From Molossus alvarezi (taxonomy: Eukaryota > Chordata > Mammalia > Chiroptera > Molossidae): a stretch of DNA of 64,000 bases. The notes under the pieces were generated by a model. That model saw nothing but the letters and a program-made list of their open reading frames with translations. It ran no database searches and was not told the DNA's origin. Shown piece by piece: positions 1 to 11,011 of this stretch (position 1 is the stretch's first letter; each line of letters begins with the position of its first letter). The stretch spans positions 91,131,001-91,195,000 of the forward strand of contig CM073885.1 of assembly GCA_037176705.1 (NCBI GenBank). Direction: 5' to 3'. The translations under genes and the position numbers were made by a program.

Positions 1-1164
1 CATATGCTACATGTTCACTTTCATCATTGAATGTAATGATAAACACACATTCCAGTCAATAATGGCAATTCCCAGCCAAGCTTTACAAATGGTCTCTTTA
101 GCACCTAAATTGACAGCTCGGGAGATTTTGAGATAGAAGCTAAATATGGTACATTTGGACACTGTTTGCCTAAGTCTAGGATGTCTTGAAGACTTTAATA
201 AGCAGACATACATTATGAAATAGAAGAAAGTCTTGACTGTGCAGGTATTGAAGCAGTTGAGTTTGACTGTCTTTGAGCAGATTAAAAATGCAGAAAAAAA
301 AAGAAACAAGAAAAAAAAAAACAACCTTCCAAAACAAAAGGCCCTTTAAAGAGGGAAGTAAAACAGAGCTCTGGCCCACGCTCTGTAGAACATGGTTTCA
401 TTTAAGAGAGAAAACGAATTGCATCTCATTTAAATTATAGATCTGAATTGTGGAACGTGAAATAAGTTAAATATTTTGCTTCCAAAGTTAATTGAAACAA
501 ACCCTGCTCTGAGTTTCAATTATTATAAGAACATTTTAATAAAATATTAAATGTGTTTCATTTACTGCTTGCAGTGAATAATTATGTCAGATTTGGATAT
601 GCTAAGGATTGCTTTCAAACTGACAGCATAGGTTTTGATACATGTTCCTAACTTCTCCTCAGAAAGGGAGGTCACAAACAGAGTGAATAACAGTACTCAA
701 GGTAGCCATTAGAGAGCTCATGAAAGGGATGGAATTAGCTTGAGTCACCACTGGGAGAACATATAAAAACATGTTCCTCTGGGACAGCAAGGGTCCCATT
801 TTATGTGTATCTGTTATGCATATCCCTTTACATTCTAGTTCAGATTGATTAACCTTGAAACTGAATCACAGAATGTATTCCAGCCAAGCAGAAATCATAG
901 CTTTACCCAACTCCATCATGTGTGAAGAGTTTTTCTTTTCAAAACTCTGCCTTACTGTGGTTTAAAACAGGTCACTCACTACGTATCTAAAATGAATCTA
1001 GACATGCAACAAACTATCTCTGAAACATAATGAGAGGTTTGTAAAGTTATCTTATACAATGTCATCCAAAGAACAAGTCACACCAATCTGTGCTGCTCCG
1101 ATTTAATGGTATTTTTCTCTGAAATCGGCTCAATTTAGGAGACAGCTTGAAATTGTTTTTTTGT
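1..1164. other. Unique AT-rich DNA, no gene seen
   Basis: No SINE head, L1 signature or sustained reading frame is visible. The open frames near 7-379 on the minus strand run through a short poly-A/T stretch and look accidental. The sequence is not low-complexity and has many TAAT-type motifs, for example around 480-600, so it could be noncoding regulatory DNA. That is inference only. Confidence 0.5.
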
Positions 1165-1188
1165 TTTTTGATTTGTTTCTCTATGCAG

Positions 1189-1456
1189 GACAAATGGAGC
1201 TAAATTTGGAATGTCATATTACGATGTTTTCAGCTGCTTCCAAGGCATATTGAGCAAAGTAGCCAGACAAATCCGAACGCCTTATTATTGTTCTGTGTGG
1301 GAAAATAAGAAATTCAGAATCGGGGTTTACAGTGCTGTGCAGGGCTGTAAAGCTTGTCTTGCTCATGGTCGGTGGAGGACAGGTCACAGGACTCTCTGGC
1401 GGGATGGTACAGGTCTGGTTAAAAACCACGGTTTTCAGAGTCAGCACTCAGCTTAG
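1189..1456 (+). other. Candidate terminal exon or coding-like block (unidentified)
   Basis: A pyrimidine-rich tract (about 1155-1185) ends in 'ctatgcag' at 1181-1188, a good splice-acceptor look-alike. One frame is then open from 1190 to a TAG at 1454-1456, 88 codons, with an internal ATG at 1211. The block has more G+C and CpG than its surroundings. The predicted peptide is rich in Cys, Trp and Arg (residues such as YYCSVWENKK and CKACLAHGRWRTG) and matches no family I recognise. There is no canonical AATAAA close behind; the nearest hexamer is near 1827. No partner exon is visible. It could be a real 3' exon, a conserved noncoding element with a chance frame, or an unrecognised old repeat. 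The minus strand of the same block is also open (1214-1447), which weakens the coding case. Confidence 0.2.
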
Positions 1457-1459
1457 AAA

Positions 1460-4189
1460 AATCCTAACACCACAATGTTCTTTTTTTTTTATAATGTCAC
1501 CTCTCCTATGAATCTACTGAAACGGGTGAAGTGAAAATGTCCTCTAGCCACCCACTTTTGCATATTCGCATCGTTACTATGCAGTAAAATGGTGGTGGGT
1601 AAACCAATTTGTTCAAGGTCTTGGGCAGAGTTTAGAGGAGTCGGTTGATTTCTACTGATTCTCGGTCCTGAAAGCTCTCTACACGTGAATGTTTGGCAGG
1701 AGTGTGCCGCAGACCTGCAGCAACTCCGCTTGAGCAGAGTGTGCTTAATGGCAAAAGGGAGAAAAAGTAGTATGTGCTCCCTCCCAAGCCCCCAAAGCCA
1801 GAGAGGAGTGAAGATAGGACGCCAAATAAATCTGCCAGTGATTACGCTAAAGGAAATTATGATCTTGTTATAGAAACCATTAAAGGAAAACCAGAGTTGG
1901 TATGTAAATATTGTTGCATCATTATACCACTGAAAAAAACAACCTAGTGCAACATTAGTATGTTATGCAATTAACAAAATGAAAAATGAGCTGCTTGAAT
2001 TTAAAGCTTTTAATGTTTTTCAAACAGATAATATGCATTTTCAACACCATTGTAGAACAATAGAAAAAGGTTTCTCAAAGGGTGACATATTTCATCGATA
2101 CTTATTTTGCCTAAAGGAGCTGATGTACATTCACATATCTCTGTTATTTGGTATTTTCTAAGTCATCAAATAGCAATCATGTAAAAATGAAAGCAGGATG
2201 AGGATAGAAGACTTGTGAGAATATCAGGAAGTGAGTTTTGTGATTGTTTAAAGACATTGGCCTGTACATGTTCTGCTGATTTTGGAAAGAGCCGCTTGAA
2301 TAGCCATCTTTGCATAGTAGGCAAAAGCCCCATTACTGAGTGCTGTGTATATTTTAAATATTTTAAATCCAAAAGTATCCTTTAAATATTAATGTACTTC
2401 TTCAGAGCCTTAGAATTATAAAATATAATTAAATTTTAATCTATTATTCAATATTCTTATTGACTCCTGAAAACCAGAAGTTAATTTATATATTCAATTA
2501 ACTCTAATAGAATCTGAAAAATACGTCAGCAGAGTTATTTCAATGGAAAAACAAAAACTTCTCCAAAATATGCATAAAACATTCTGATGTACTGTATTAC
2601 ACAGATATTGTTCAAATAATAGACTATTTGTAATATATGGATTATAACTATACCATTCATCTTATTGTGCCAGTATTTGTAGCTGAACAAAAAACTCAAT
2701 TATTTTATGTTTTGAAAGTCAGAGAATTGCTTAATCAAAAACAATTTCATAAACATGAACTTACATTACCAACAGTGAAGCAGTTTTACTTTGCAGATGA
2801 TGAGTGATTTTAGTATCAAATTCAGAATAGTAAGGAAAAATTTATAAGGGGACAATGCAACCTTCATAATTTATAAATGGATATAATTTACTGTAGGCAC
2901 TAGAAAGTTAATATGTTCTCTAAAGATTTCTTTAATTTAGTTGTTGCTAATTTATTCACACTAATACAGAAAAAAACACTGCAAAATTTTTCATAACAAA
3001 AAAACTGTGCATATCTCTGTGTTTTAGCTGGCATGTGGTTCCACACAGATGGTTTGGGGCTTTCTTTGCTGCAAAACAGATGGGCCTGCACTGTCCCTTA
3101 CCAATCAAAAGAGAACTTGAAAATATAGGAATATCTTTACCTACATTGCGTCCTTTAATTCAAGAAATTAAAATGCCTAAAAGTATAAATAACTGCCCGT
3201 GGAAAATAACTTTTGAAATGGGATATCATATGTTGAAATTATACAGTAACCCAGTTCAGGTTAAATACAAAAAAAATATAAAAAGTTTGGCTTGTACTCG
3301 ATATTGTTTGTAACATACAACTATTAACTTAAGAAATTTATAACCGTGGAATGACTGTTATCAGGTGTTCACCTTGCTTTAAATACCGCTGCTGTTTAAA
3401 AACTTGAAGTGCTGTGAAGCGTATTTCAATTCAGAGTGATCGTTCTAGTCAAAGGCATCCATTGAACCAAGTTAGCAAACACATATGAGTTTGGTATACT
3501 TATGACTGACATACTTTTACAACCAAAATAGAAATGAAAACAAAGCTCTGAATTAACCTTAATGCTTTAAGTATTACTTTAATTATTTGCAACAGAAATT
3601 ATAAATAAAAGTATTTTGTACCTTGAATTAGAAGCGCAGCCTGCCTTCAGTTTTAAGAATCCCATTGAAATGTGGAAGTATGATTTCGGGACTATTAAAA
3701 GCACTCTCTTTGTTTTGTATATATCAGTAAATTGCATGAAGTAATGTGGCAGTGCACACTCATATCATCACCGTGTGAGAGACAGACATCGTGGGCTCGT
3801 GAGCTGAGAATATAGTGTGGTTTATAGGGAAAGCGACTACTGCTTTTATCTCTGACATACAAATAAAACTGTCAACATGTGATGCTGGGACCAATTTCGG
3901 ATATTTTGAAAATATACATTCTAACAGTGAGTAACTTTGATGAGCATAGTCAAGGCTACAGTTAGCTTTCAGAGGTTGGTGTTTCTCTTTGGCATTTCTC
4001 TCAAAGGGCAGTTTAGCTGTCTAGTGTACCTTCATTTACCCAGGATAAGTGGTTTCAGAGCACTAGGTACCCTGTATTTTACTTATCTTCCAAACTATGC
4101 ATTTATACATTGTATAGTCTTTCCAGGAAATGAGAAGTGATCAAGCTCTAATGCTTAACTATAAGAAAAATAAATATAAATTCACTTAT
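1460..4189. other. Unique AT-rich DNA, no gene seen
   Basis: This 2.7 kb stretch has no recognisable transposon. The open frame at 3035-3313 has no ATG start and is AT-driven. Scattered homopolymer A runs and TAAT motifs are the only visible structure. Confidence 0.5.
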
Positions 4190-4330
4190 GTATAGGTCTA
4201 TAACTATATATCGATATATAAATAAACACATATATACTTACATATATATTTGCAACTATACATATAACTATATATAACTGTATCCATATATATCTATACA
4301 TATATATTCTCTCTATATATGTTTGTATAG
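4190..4330. repeat. TA-rich imperfect microsatellite
   Basis: About 140 bp of interleaved 'tata', 'cata' and 'ctata' units without a strict period. It looks like a decayed (TA)n/(CATA)n simple repeat. Confidence 0.8.
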
Positions 4331-4421
4331 ATCTTCATTCCTTGCAAATATTTTACCAAAGAGCACAGAAAGACTTTTTGTACATATAAGCAGCATATCT
4401 TAAATTGGATTCTTTCTTTCT

Positions 4422-4638
4422 AATCCTCACCCAAGGATATATTTTCATTTATATTTTTTAGAGAGAGAGGAAAGGAGAGAAAGACATCCATGTGAGAGAA
4501 ACATTGATAAGTTGCCTCCTGTATGCGCCCCATCCAGGGATGAACTTGCAACCTAGAAATGTGTCCTGACCTGGAATCAAACCCATAACCTTTTGGTGCA
4601 TGAGATGACACTCCAACCAAATGAGCCACCCGGCCAGG
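4422..4638 (-). mobile_element. tRNA-derived bat SINE, 'ggtgagga' tail class
   Basis: Read on the minus strand, it begins 'ctggccgggtggctcat', runs through an A-box-like and a degenerate B-box-like segment, then the acat/gatg block and a GA-rich stretch, and ends in 'tccttgggtgagga'. The flanks 'ttggattcttt' (left) and 'tgggttcttttt' (right) are a degraded target-site duplication. CpGs are mostly gone, so this is an older copy. Confidence 0.88.
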
Positions 4639-4772
4639 GTGGGTTCTTTTTTGAACGTCCATATACCTAAAAGAAACTGAGTATTTTTTTCTTTTGTCTG
4701 TGTGACACAAAATAACAGCTTTGCTTGTATTTCTCAATTACATGAAAACCAGTGTCTCTCATAGCTTTAGAG

Positions 4773-4964
4773 TAGCGATTTTCAACCGATGTGCAATAAG
4801 AGTTCTTAAAGCATGCAATAGCTGTCCAGGGTGAATGAATCAAAATTATATCTATTTTTTTTTGTCAGACCAGCAAAAAATATATAATTTATCTTTTAGT
4901 ATGCCACAGAATTTTAGTAATTAGCTTGTGTGTGCCATGGTATGAAAAAGGTTGAAAATCGCTG
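4773..4964. mobile_element. Nonautonomous hAT-like DNA transposon (MITE)
   Basis: The ends are inverted copies: 'tagcgattttcaacc' at 4773-4787 and 'ggttgaaaatcgctg' at 4950-4964, one mismatch over 15 bp. The interior, about 190 bp with no coding capacity, includes a 'gccacagaattttag' segment. That combination matches the small hAT elements I know from vesper-type bats. The 8-bp flanks 'ctttagag' and 'ctctcaat' agree only partly, as expected for an old duplication. Superfamily assignment rests on terminal-repeat form and recall. Confidence 0.75.
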
Positions 4965-5050
4965 CTCTCAATAAAAGGTTTTGCCAGGCTAGTAAATGTA
5001 AATAAAACTGTAAAATAAATATATTTAAGAAAATAAATTGTTCTCCTGCT

Positions 5051-5086
5051 CTCTTAAATACTTTGGCACTCTTAAATACTTTGGCA
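5051..5086. repeat. Perfect 18-bp tandem duplication
   Basis: 'ctcttaaatactttggca' occurs twice head to tail, at 5051-5068 and 5069-5086, with no mismatch. It lies in unique DNA between the hAT fossil and a SINE. Confidence 0.9.
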
Positions 5087-5140
5087 TCTACATAAACAAA
5101 TAATTGACATGGTAATAACAAATAATTTTTATCATTCTTT

Positions 5141-5345
5141 TTAAAAACATTTTTTTCTTTATTAATTTTAGAGAGGAAATGAGAGAGAGAGAAACATCGA
5201 TGACAGAGAACATCGATTGGCTGCCTCCTGTATGCTCCCCACTGGGGATCGGGCCCACAACCTGAGCATATGTCCTGACCAGGAATCGAACTGGCTATCT
5301 CTCGGTGCATGGGTTGATGTTCAACCACTGAGCCACGCCGGCTAG
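5141..5345 (-). mobile_element. tRNA-derived bat SINE, 'aatcaataaa' (Ves-like) tail class
   Basis: It is flanked by a perfect 19-bp target-site duplication, 'ataatttttatcattcttt', at 5122-5140 and 5346-5364. On the minus strand the head reads 'ctagccggcgtggctcag', followed by 'ggttgaacatcaaccc', the catcgatg block, and a tail region lacking the 'ggtgagga' terminus. The perfect duplication indicates a fairly recent insertion. Confidence 0.93.
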
Positions 5346-5467
5346 ATAATTTTTATCATTCTTTAAAACCAGTTTCTAAAGATGAAAGATGTCTTCTAGT
5401 TGAAACCTAGATCAAATTACTGTAGTTGACTAAAGTAAGACTAAACACTTAAAAATGTCCCACACTT

Positions 5468-5693
5468 GGCCCGGCAAGTTTGGCTCAATGGTTAGAGTGT
5501 CAGCCTGCACATAGAAGGGTTTGATTCCTGGTCAGGGGTGTATACCTTGGTTTCAGGTTTGGCTCCTGGCCTCAGTTGGATTGTGCAGGAGGCATCTGAT
5601 CGATATGACACAGCAGTTTCTTTCTCTACCTCCCTCCCTTCCACTCTCTAAAAACCAATGGAAAAAGATCCTCAGGTGAGGATTAACAACAAC
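5468..5693 (+). mobile_element. tRNA-derived bat SINE, 'ggtgagga' tail class
   Basis: Head 'ggcccggcaagtttggctca', box-A-like 'tggctcaatggtta', box-B-like 'gtttgattcctgg', then a C/T-rich segment and 'cctcaggtgaggatt'. The flanks aaatgtcccacactt (5453-5467) and aaatgttcacactt (from 5694) form a target-site duplication with one indel. Confidence 0.92.
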
Positions 5694-5708
5694 AAATGTT
5701 CACACTTT

Positions 5709-7439
5709 AGTTTTTAAATAATTCAATTGGTCTTTTTTTTTTTTTGCACATTAGTAAAGTTTACTGGAATTGTTTTTCCAGTGAAGTATGAGTTATGAAG
5801 TTCTCTGGCCTACCATTCAGTCAGTAGGCATTAAACCCACTAGAAAATCAAGGAGCACAGTCAGCAATAGGTTAGCTTCGCAGCATTTTTAAGAAAGGTA
5901 TCTGCATTGTTGGGAATATTCTGGCTATTAAGAGAAACCAATTCGGCCAAAGGTTAAACAAAACAAAACAATAAACAACCTAAGGAAATAGATGAGAATT
6001 TTATGGATTCTTCCTGCACTCCACTGAGAGAAAGGATACATCTAAACAACTCAGCATTGGACGTTTCAGATGATCCCATCAGCCACTACTGGCTTAGATG
6101 GCTCTTCAGTGTCTTTCTAGAAATAGGTCTGATGTACCAAAAGCATAACACATATCCATGTCTATTTCTTGGAGGTTTCAAATGCTCCAGAGCGCCTTGG
6201 TCAATCTTTAAAGTATCCTCCTGCTACTTATGTAACCCAAGTTCAGTTTTGTCAAGTGACATGGACCTGAACAGAAGTTAAGGTCCTTTCTTATTTGAAT
6301 TTTGTCAAAACAAGTTGGTAAATTATATTAACTTTCTTGCAAACAAATAGTCATTGTATCAAGAAGTAAATGTTAGCAACTCCTCATTTTTCCTAATTCC
6401 AACTATTAATATCTATAACAACTATATGAGAATGCAAAGAAGAGGCATTTACTGTTATTTGTCCTGTTATTGTTTCCAATTATTTGCAGCCCTCCACCCC
6501 CACCCCCGACAAGATTATATTAGTCTCTGCAGGACTGACACCAGGTCTGGCCACAAGATTTGATTTCCCAATGATCTTCGAACCCAAATGATCTACATCA
6601 CATCTAAGCAGAAACTGTAAGAGCGAAGGCATGATTGTACCATTATTCTTTTCTCAATTTGATAGATAACGGTTGCTCTTTTACAAATCCTGGAATGAAA
6701 AAGACATGGGCTTTGGCAGAATCATGCTGCTGCCCAGATGATTTATAGCACGAGGAAGAAATAAACTTTTGTTTTTGAGAGCCCCTGAGGTTGAGAGGTT
6801 ATCTGTTACCACAGCAAGATTTAGAATGAGCAAACTAATAAAGAATTTAAAAATTTCCAAAATATATTACATCATTTCCATTTTTATTACGTCAAAGGAA
6901 CTCTGCCAGTATGTGGAGGGCAGATGGCCATGGAGAAACCTGGCAGCAGGAGGATTAGCTAGAGGAGACCAAGAGGGACCGGCTGGCATCACTGCCAATA
7001 AATAATTGACAGTTTGTGGGAGAGAGAAACATGCGAATTGTTTCCCAGCTGATGTTGGGCTCTGGGAAGTGGGAGTTGGGATCATGAAAGGTTTTGTGCA
7101 GAAGATGAGTCGTAGGAGGAAGGAAAATGTGAATTGAATGTGGAGTGGAAAGTGGTCAAGAACGACTAAGAAATTCCTGTTTCCTGAGTGAGCTGACGGA
7201 TCACTGAGTTATCTCAATTTAGTTCTTCGCTTTCTTATTAAAGATGTTTTATTTAGTGTTTCCTAAACTTCACATGCTATCCCACATGTTTTTAAAATCT
7301 ATTCTTTTAATTAATATTTATTTATGGATTTATTTTTAATATGTATTAAGTATTCAATGTAAAAAATTTTAGAAAATGCAGACAAGCCCCTTACCCCCAA
7401 ACTCTTCCAAAGAAAAGCCCTGAAAATTATTACCTAATG
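5709..7439. other. Unique DNA, no gene seen
   Basis: No recognisable repeat head or tail. The open frames at 6003-6281 (92 codons) and 6769-7005 have no domain I recognise and lack supporting splice or polyadenylation context. About 6500 holds a short C-rich run. Confidence 0.4.
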
Positions 7440-7880
7440 ATATCTTTGAACATTTCGGTGATTTTTCTAATATATGCCTTTTATATTAAAATATGTATAT
7501 CTTATGAAGAAAGACCATATAATATTTATAACCTGGTTTTTTTACTATAACACTAGCAGTTTCTGTATTGTTACATTTAAAATTATTTTATTTTTTTTTT
7601 CTTTACCTTTATCCCCTTTAAGCCCTCTACCACCTCCACCCCTGCCCTTTGTCACCATGCTGTTGTCCATGTCCATGAGCTCTCTCTCTGTCTTTTTTTT
7701 GCTCAATCCCTCCACCTCCTCTGTCCCCCCACAGAATGTACTGTTACATTTTAAATTGCTGTGTAGAATTCCATTTATAGATTTAATACACTTCATTTTA
7801 TATTATTGGGTATTTAGGTTGTTTCCACTTTTTTTCCCCGTATTCTAAACAATGCAGTAGACATATACGTATCGATAATA
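7440..7880 (-). mobile_element. Old L1 3' end with younger L1 3'-UTR fragment inside
   Basis: The outer flanks, including 'ggtatttaggttgtttcca' near 7810-7830, resemble the antisense of the end of an old L1 ORF2 ('gttgtttcca' block). About 7575-7735 carries a CT/CCACC-rich stretch with 'gttgtccatgtccatg', which also occurs in the L1 3' UTRs at 33430 and 34380. I read this as a short minus-strand L1 3'-UTR fragment inside an older one. Confidence 0.55.
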
Positions 7881-8589
7881 TTTTTGAAAGCATTTAAGGT
7901 GTTTAGTCAAATATAGCCCTTGCCACCCAGATTTGAAAATATCTATTTTCTTCACTCAATGTAGTCTTATAAATAAGTTCCCTTCCCCTAGCAGAAGAAA
8001 TTCTTGAGCTATAAATTGTGGATGTCATGTACCAGTGACAGTAGTCCAGTTATATTAGTCCGTCAGATGGTAATGTTTCTCCACTCATGAAAGCTATTCT
8101 ACTGGCTTGTGAATTTCCCCCCAGTGATCTAAGAGCTAAGGCTGCCTGAAGAAGCACAGATCAAGACAACACACCTGTATCCTGTCACTTCATGCATAAA
8201 TGTGCACATCCTGGTAGTACTATGCCAGATATCAGTTCAACTATTCCCCAGGTAGCCTGATTTCTGTACCTATGGAGCCAGTCTCCATGGCAGGACTATA
8301 GATCCCCATAGGGAAGGACCAGGAGTGGCCACGAAACCTCTTGGCAGAAGCCAACATATGACTGTGTCTTTTTTTCTCTCTCCTTTCCCATGAGACCAGG
8401 TCTGGATAGTAGCTGCCTGGTCCCCTGGCTCCTGTTATGCACATTCAGACAAGAGCCACAGATGCAATGGACAGAAAATATGAGTTAGAAATAACCCTCT
8501 GCTGTTGTAAGGTGTGGGACTTTTGGATTGTTACGACACCTGCTTCTCCTCTCCCAACGAAAGCTCCCAGAGACCAGCCATGCATTCAT
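7881..8589. other. Unique DNA, no gene seen
   Basis: No repeat family recognised. Short open frames at 8241-8444 (minus) and 8437-8622 (plus) overlap in opposite directions and show no motif. Confidence 0.4.
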
Positions 8590-8599
8590 GGAGATAAGA

Positions 8600-8796
8600 T
8601 CAGAAGAGGCCGTATAGGGTAGTGGATGAAACCTGGCTTCCTAGGCTCACAACCTGCTTTTATTCTTCCTAACCAAGTGATCTCAAGTAATGACATTGTA
8701 TAACTTTTTAACTTTTCTTATCCTCATAGGAGAATGGAGATAATAATACATAGTCTCAATGGCTGTTATCAAGATTGAGATATCAAATGTAGTGTT
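8600..8796 (+). repeat. MIR SINE fossil
   Basis: The order of a 'cctggcttcctaggctca'-like segment, 'ccaagtgatctcaagtaa', 'cttatcctcatagga' and 'gagataataatac' follows the MIR layout (tRNA-derived head, core, then the 'cctcatctgtaaaatgggg..ataataat' block). A younger minus-strand SINE sits at its 3' edge. Confidence 0.65.
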
Positions 8797-8805
8797 TAAT
8801 ATTCT

Positions 8806-9053
8806 TTTTTTTTTATCCTCATCCGAGGATATTTTTCCATTTTTTGTACAGATAGAGTGGGAGGGAGAGAGAGGAAGGGAGAGAGAGAGAGAAACATCGA
8901 CGTGAAGGGACACATCGAGTGGCTGCCACCCGCACGACCAACCAGGGCCGGGGACAAACTGCAACCGAAGTATATGCCCTTAGCGGGAACCGAACCCGGG
9001 TCTCTCCGGTCCGCAGCCCGACGCTCTAACCGCTGAGCCAAACTGGCCAGGGC
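8806..9053 (-). mobile_element. Young tRNA-derived bat SINE, CpG-retaining 'ggtgagga' class
   Basis: Flanked by a perfect 9-bp duplication 'taatattct' at 8797-8805 and 9054-9062. The minus strand gives head 'ccctggccagtttggctcag', box-A-like 'tggctcagcggtta', box-B-like 'gggttcggttcc', a GA-rich stretch, 'tcctcggatgagga' and a poly-A tail. Many CpGs remain (acgctc, tccgg, cccgcacgacc). Nearly identical copies occur at 19876 and 44443. Confidence 0.95.
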
Positions 9054-9112
9054 TAATATTCTGATAATACAGATGTTTTTCACAATATACAGCTATTATT
9101 ATTTTATTTTTT

Positions 9113-9352
9113 TAAATCCTCACCCAAGGGTATTTTTCCATTTATTTTCATACACAGCGGGAGGAGGTGGGAGGGGGCAGAGAGAGAAACATTGATGTGA
9201 GAGAGACACATGAATCGGTTGCCTACCACACAACCCCGAACAGGGCTGGGTACCGAACCAAAACTGAGGTACATGCCCTTGACCAGAATTGAACCCGTGA
9301 CTCATTGGTCCACAGGCCAATGCTCTAAACGCTGACCAGAAGTGGCCAGGGC
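9113..9352 (-). mobile_element. tRNA-derived bat SINE, 'ggtgagga' tail class
   Basis: Minus-strand SINE ending 'cccttgggtgaggatt'. Flanks of the form 'tatttttttaaat' (left) and 'tatttttaaaat' (right) look like a low-complexity target duplication. It is older than the neighbouring copy: its body lacks most CpGs, and the head reads 'gccctggccacttctggtca'. Confidence 0.9.
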
Positions 9353-9394
9353 TATTTTTAAAATAGCATTAATATTAGTAGTTTTAAGCAAAAG

Positions 9395-9640
9395 AACTTG
9401 AGTTGTAAGTAAAAATATCTGGATTTAAATCTCAGTGCTACCTATTACTATCTTTGTGAATTTGGATACATTACTTAAATTCTCTGAATCTTTGTTTACT
9501 CATCTACATAACTGAGATAATAATGCCTAGCATGGTATCATTGAGGTAATGAAATACGTATGTGTATACAAGGAGCACAATGTATGGCATGTTGGAAACA
9601 CCCAATAATGGTAGCTGCTATTATGATTAAGAATCAATAG
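9395..9640 (+). repeat. MIR SINE fossil
   Basis: 'ggatttaaatctcagtgcta', 'ctttgtgaatttggatacat', 'tactcatctacataactgag' and 'ataataatgcctagcatg' follow the MIR consensus in order and spacing. It ends near 'aatggtagctgctattatg', equivalent to the MIR 3' 'gttagctattatta'. Confidence 0.8.
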
Positions 9641-10823
9641 TGCCCACCATTTCAAATCCTCTGGATGATAGAAAAGTATTTCCACGGTCATATATGATCT
9701 TCTTCTGTCTATACTAGATTCTCAACTTATTACTTTCAAATCTGCTGCTACACATCTAAATCAAATTCATGGATCAACTGATTTTATATTTAAATGTCAT
9801 GTAGCATGGCTATAGGAATTATCTTTGATTTGACCAAGCCTATTTTTAGAAAATTAAACCATGCTGAAATATATGAAAATATATATAATACAAAATCTAA
9901 TCATTCATCTGGCCTTGTCAAAGAGGATTTCAAGTATTTGAGATGAAAAGACCAGACAAGGGATGGAACTATCTGAATTATTGTCTTGATTTACCATAAA
10001 CAGACTCTGTTAACTTGGGAGAGGGTTTCTTCATCTGTAAGGTTACTTTGTTATGGTTCAGGACCAATGACTGAAGTAGGAGACACTGTATATTTGGTTC
10101 TCAGAGCCCTGAAGTGATGAGCAGATACTTCTTATATTACTTTAGCATCGTTTTCTCTTCAAATGCATAACTGGATGGAAACTATCAGGTCTAAGTAACC
10201 CTTAAACGTACCAGCAGGCTAGGACTTTCCCTCATCTAGCTCCATGGGTCTTGAAGTCCTGAAGTAAATTTGGAGCAAAAAGCTACAGCAGCATCAACAA
10301 CAACAACAACAACAAGCAAACAACTCCATCTGCCAGCCCCGTTCTCAGGTCTTCCTTGTCACAGTGAATGTTGTCCTGTGAGTGTGTGAAAAACAATTAC
10401 TCTGCAAAACTGTATTCATTTATTCAAATCTTATATTTCTCTTTTCCATACCATCTAATATCTGTTCCTTTCCCCCCTATTCATGTTAGTTGTGTTTTTC
10501 AGAAGTTCTCAAATTAGTTGCAGAGAGTTACTTTCAGAGAAATAGACTCCAACTTAAATACAGAATATTCAAAATATAATCTAAGGAACGTACATACAAA
10601 AGTGGTAGATAATCATAAAAGTGTTAGAAGTTGATAGAACTTAGTTTAGCTTCTGTCTTTTCATACCATCAAATCACAGGATTCCATTTTCATGACCTCA
10701 AATCCAGATGAATGTGGGTAAAAAGTTCTGGTCCAAAATCTGAGTGTTTGTAGACACCCAGATGTTTGTTTTTATACTGCACACTTAGAATTTTTCCATG
10801 TCAATCATATTTGTAAAAAGCAT
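9641..10823. other. Unique DNA with a small (CAA)n repeat
   Basis: No gene or transposon recognised. A (CAA)n tract of about 23 bp lies at 10294-10316. Confidence 0.5.
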
Positions 10824-10939
10824 TCACACTTCTGTTTCTGTTTTGAATGAGAATGGATACGTAGAAATCAGGAGGAACACTAAAAACATTCCAGAGCCTT
10901 CAGATGAGTCAAAGTTTCCATGCAGGCAAGGGGCGATAC

Positions 10940-11011
10940 CTCCGAAGGTCTTCATGTCGTAGACCAACATGGTGATAGCTGTCAGAAGCAGACCAGCAAA
11001 CACTGACCGCC
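10940..11011 (-). other. Candidate 72-bp coding exon (unidentified)
   Basis: On the minus strand a pyrimidine-rich tract ends in 'gggactttag' just before position 11011. A 72-nt block then reaches a donor-like 'ggag|gtatcg' at 10940/10939. The reading frame across it is open and phase-consistent (2 nt + 23 codons + 1 nt). It would encode a hydrophobic, membrane-like segment (GRSVFAGLLLTAITMLVYD, then MKTFG). The enclosing open frame is longer, 10824-11108, 94 codons. The block is richer in CpG than its neighbourhood. I do not recognise the protein and see no companion exon, so a chance frame or fossil repeat is quite possible. Confidence 0.2.

Noticed and set aside
3035..3313. 92-codon plus-strand frame after a 'gttttag' acceptor-like site
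   Set aside because: It has no ATG, AT-driven composition and no recognised motif; a weaker case than the 1189 block.
7474..7848. 124-codon plus-strand frame
   Set aside because: It reads through antisense L1 3'-UTR, which is Ser/Pro/Leu rich because of CT composition.
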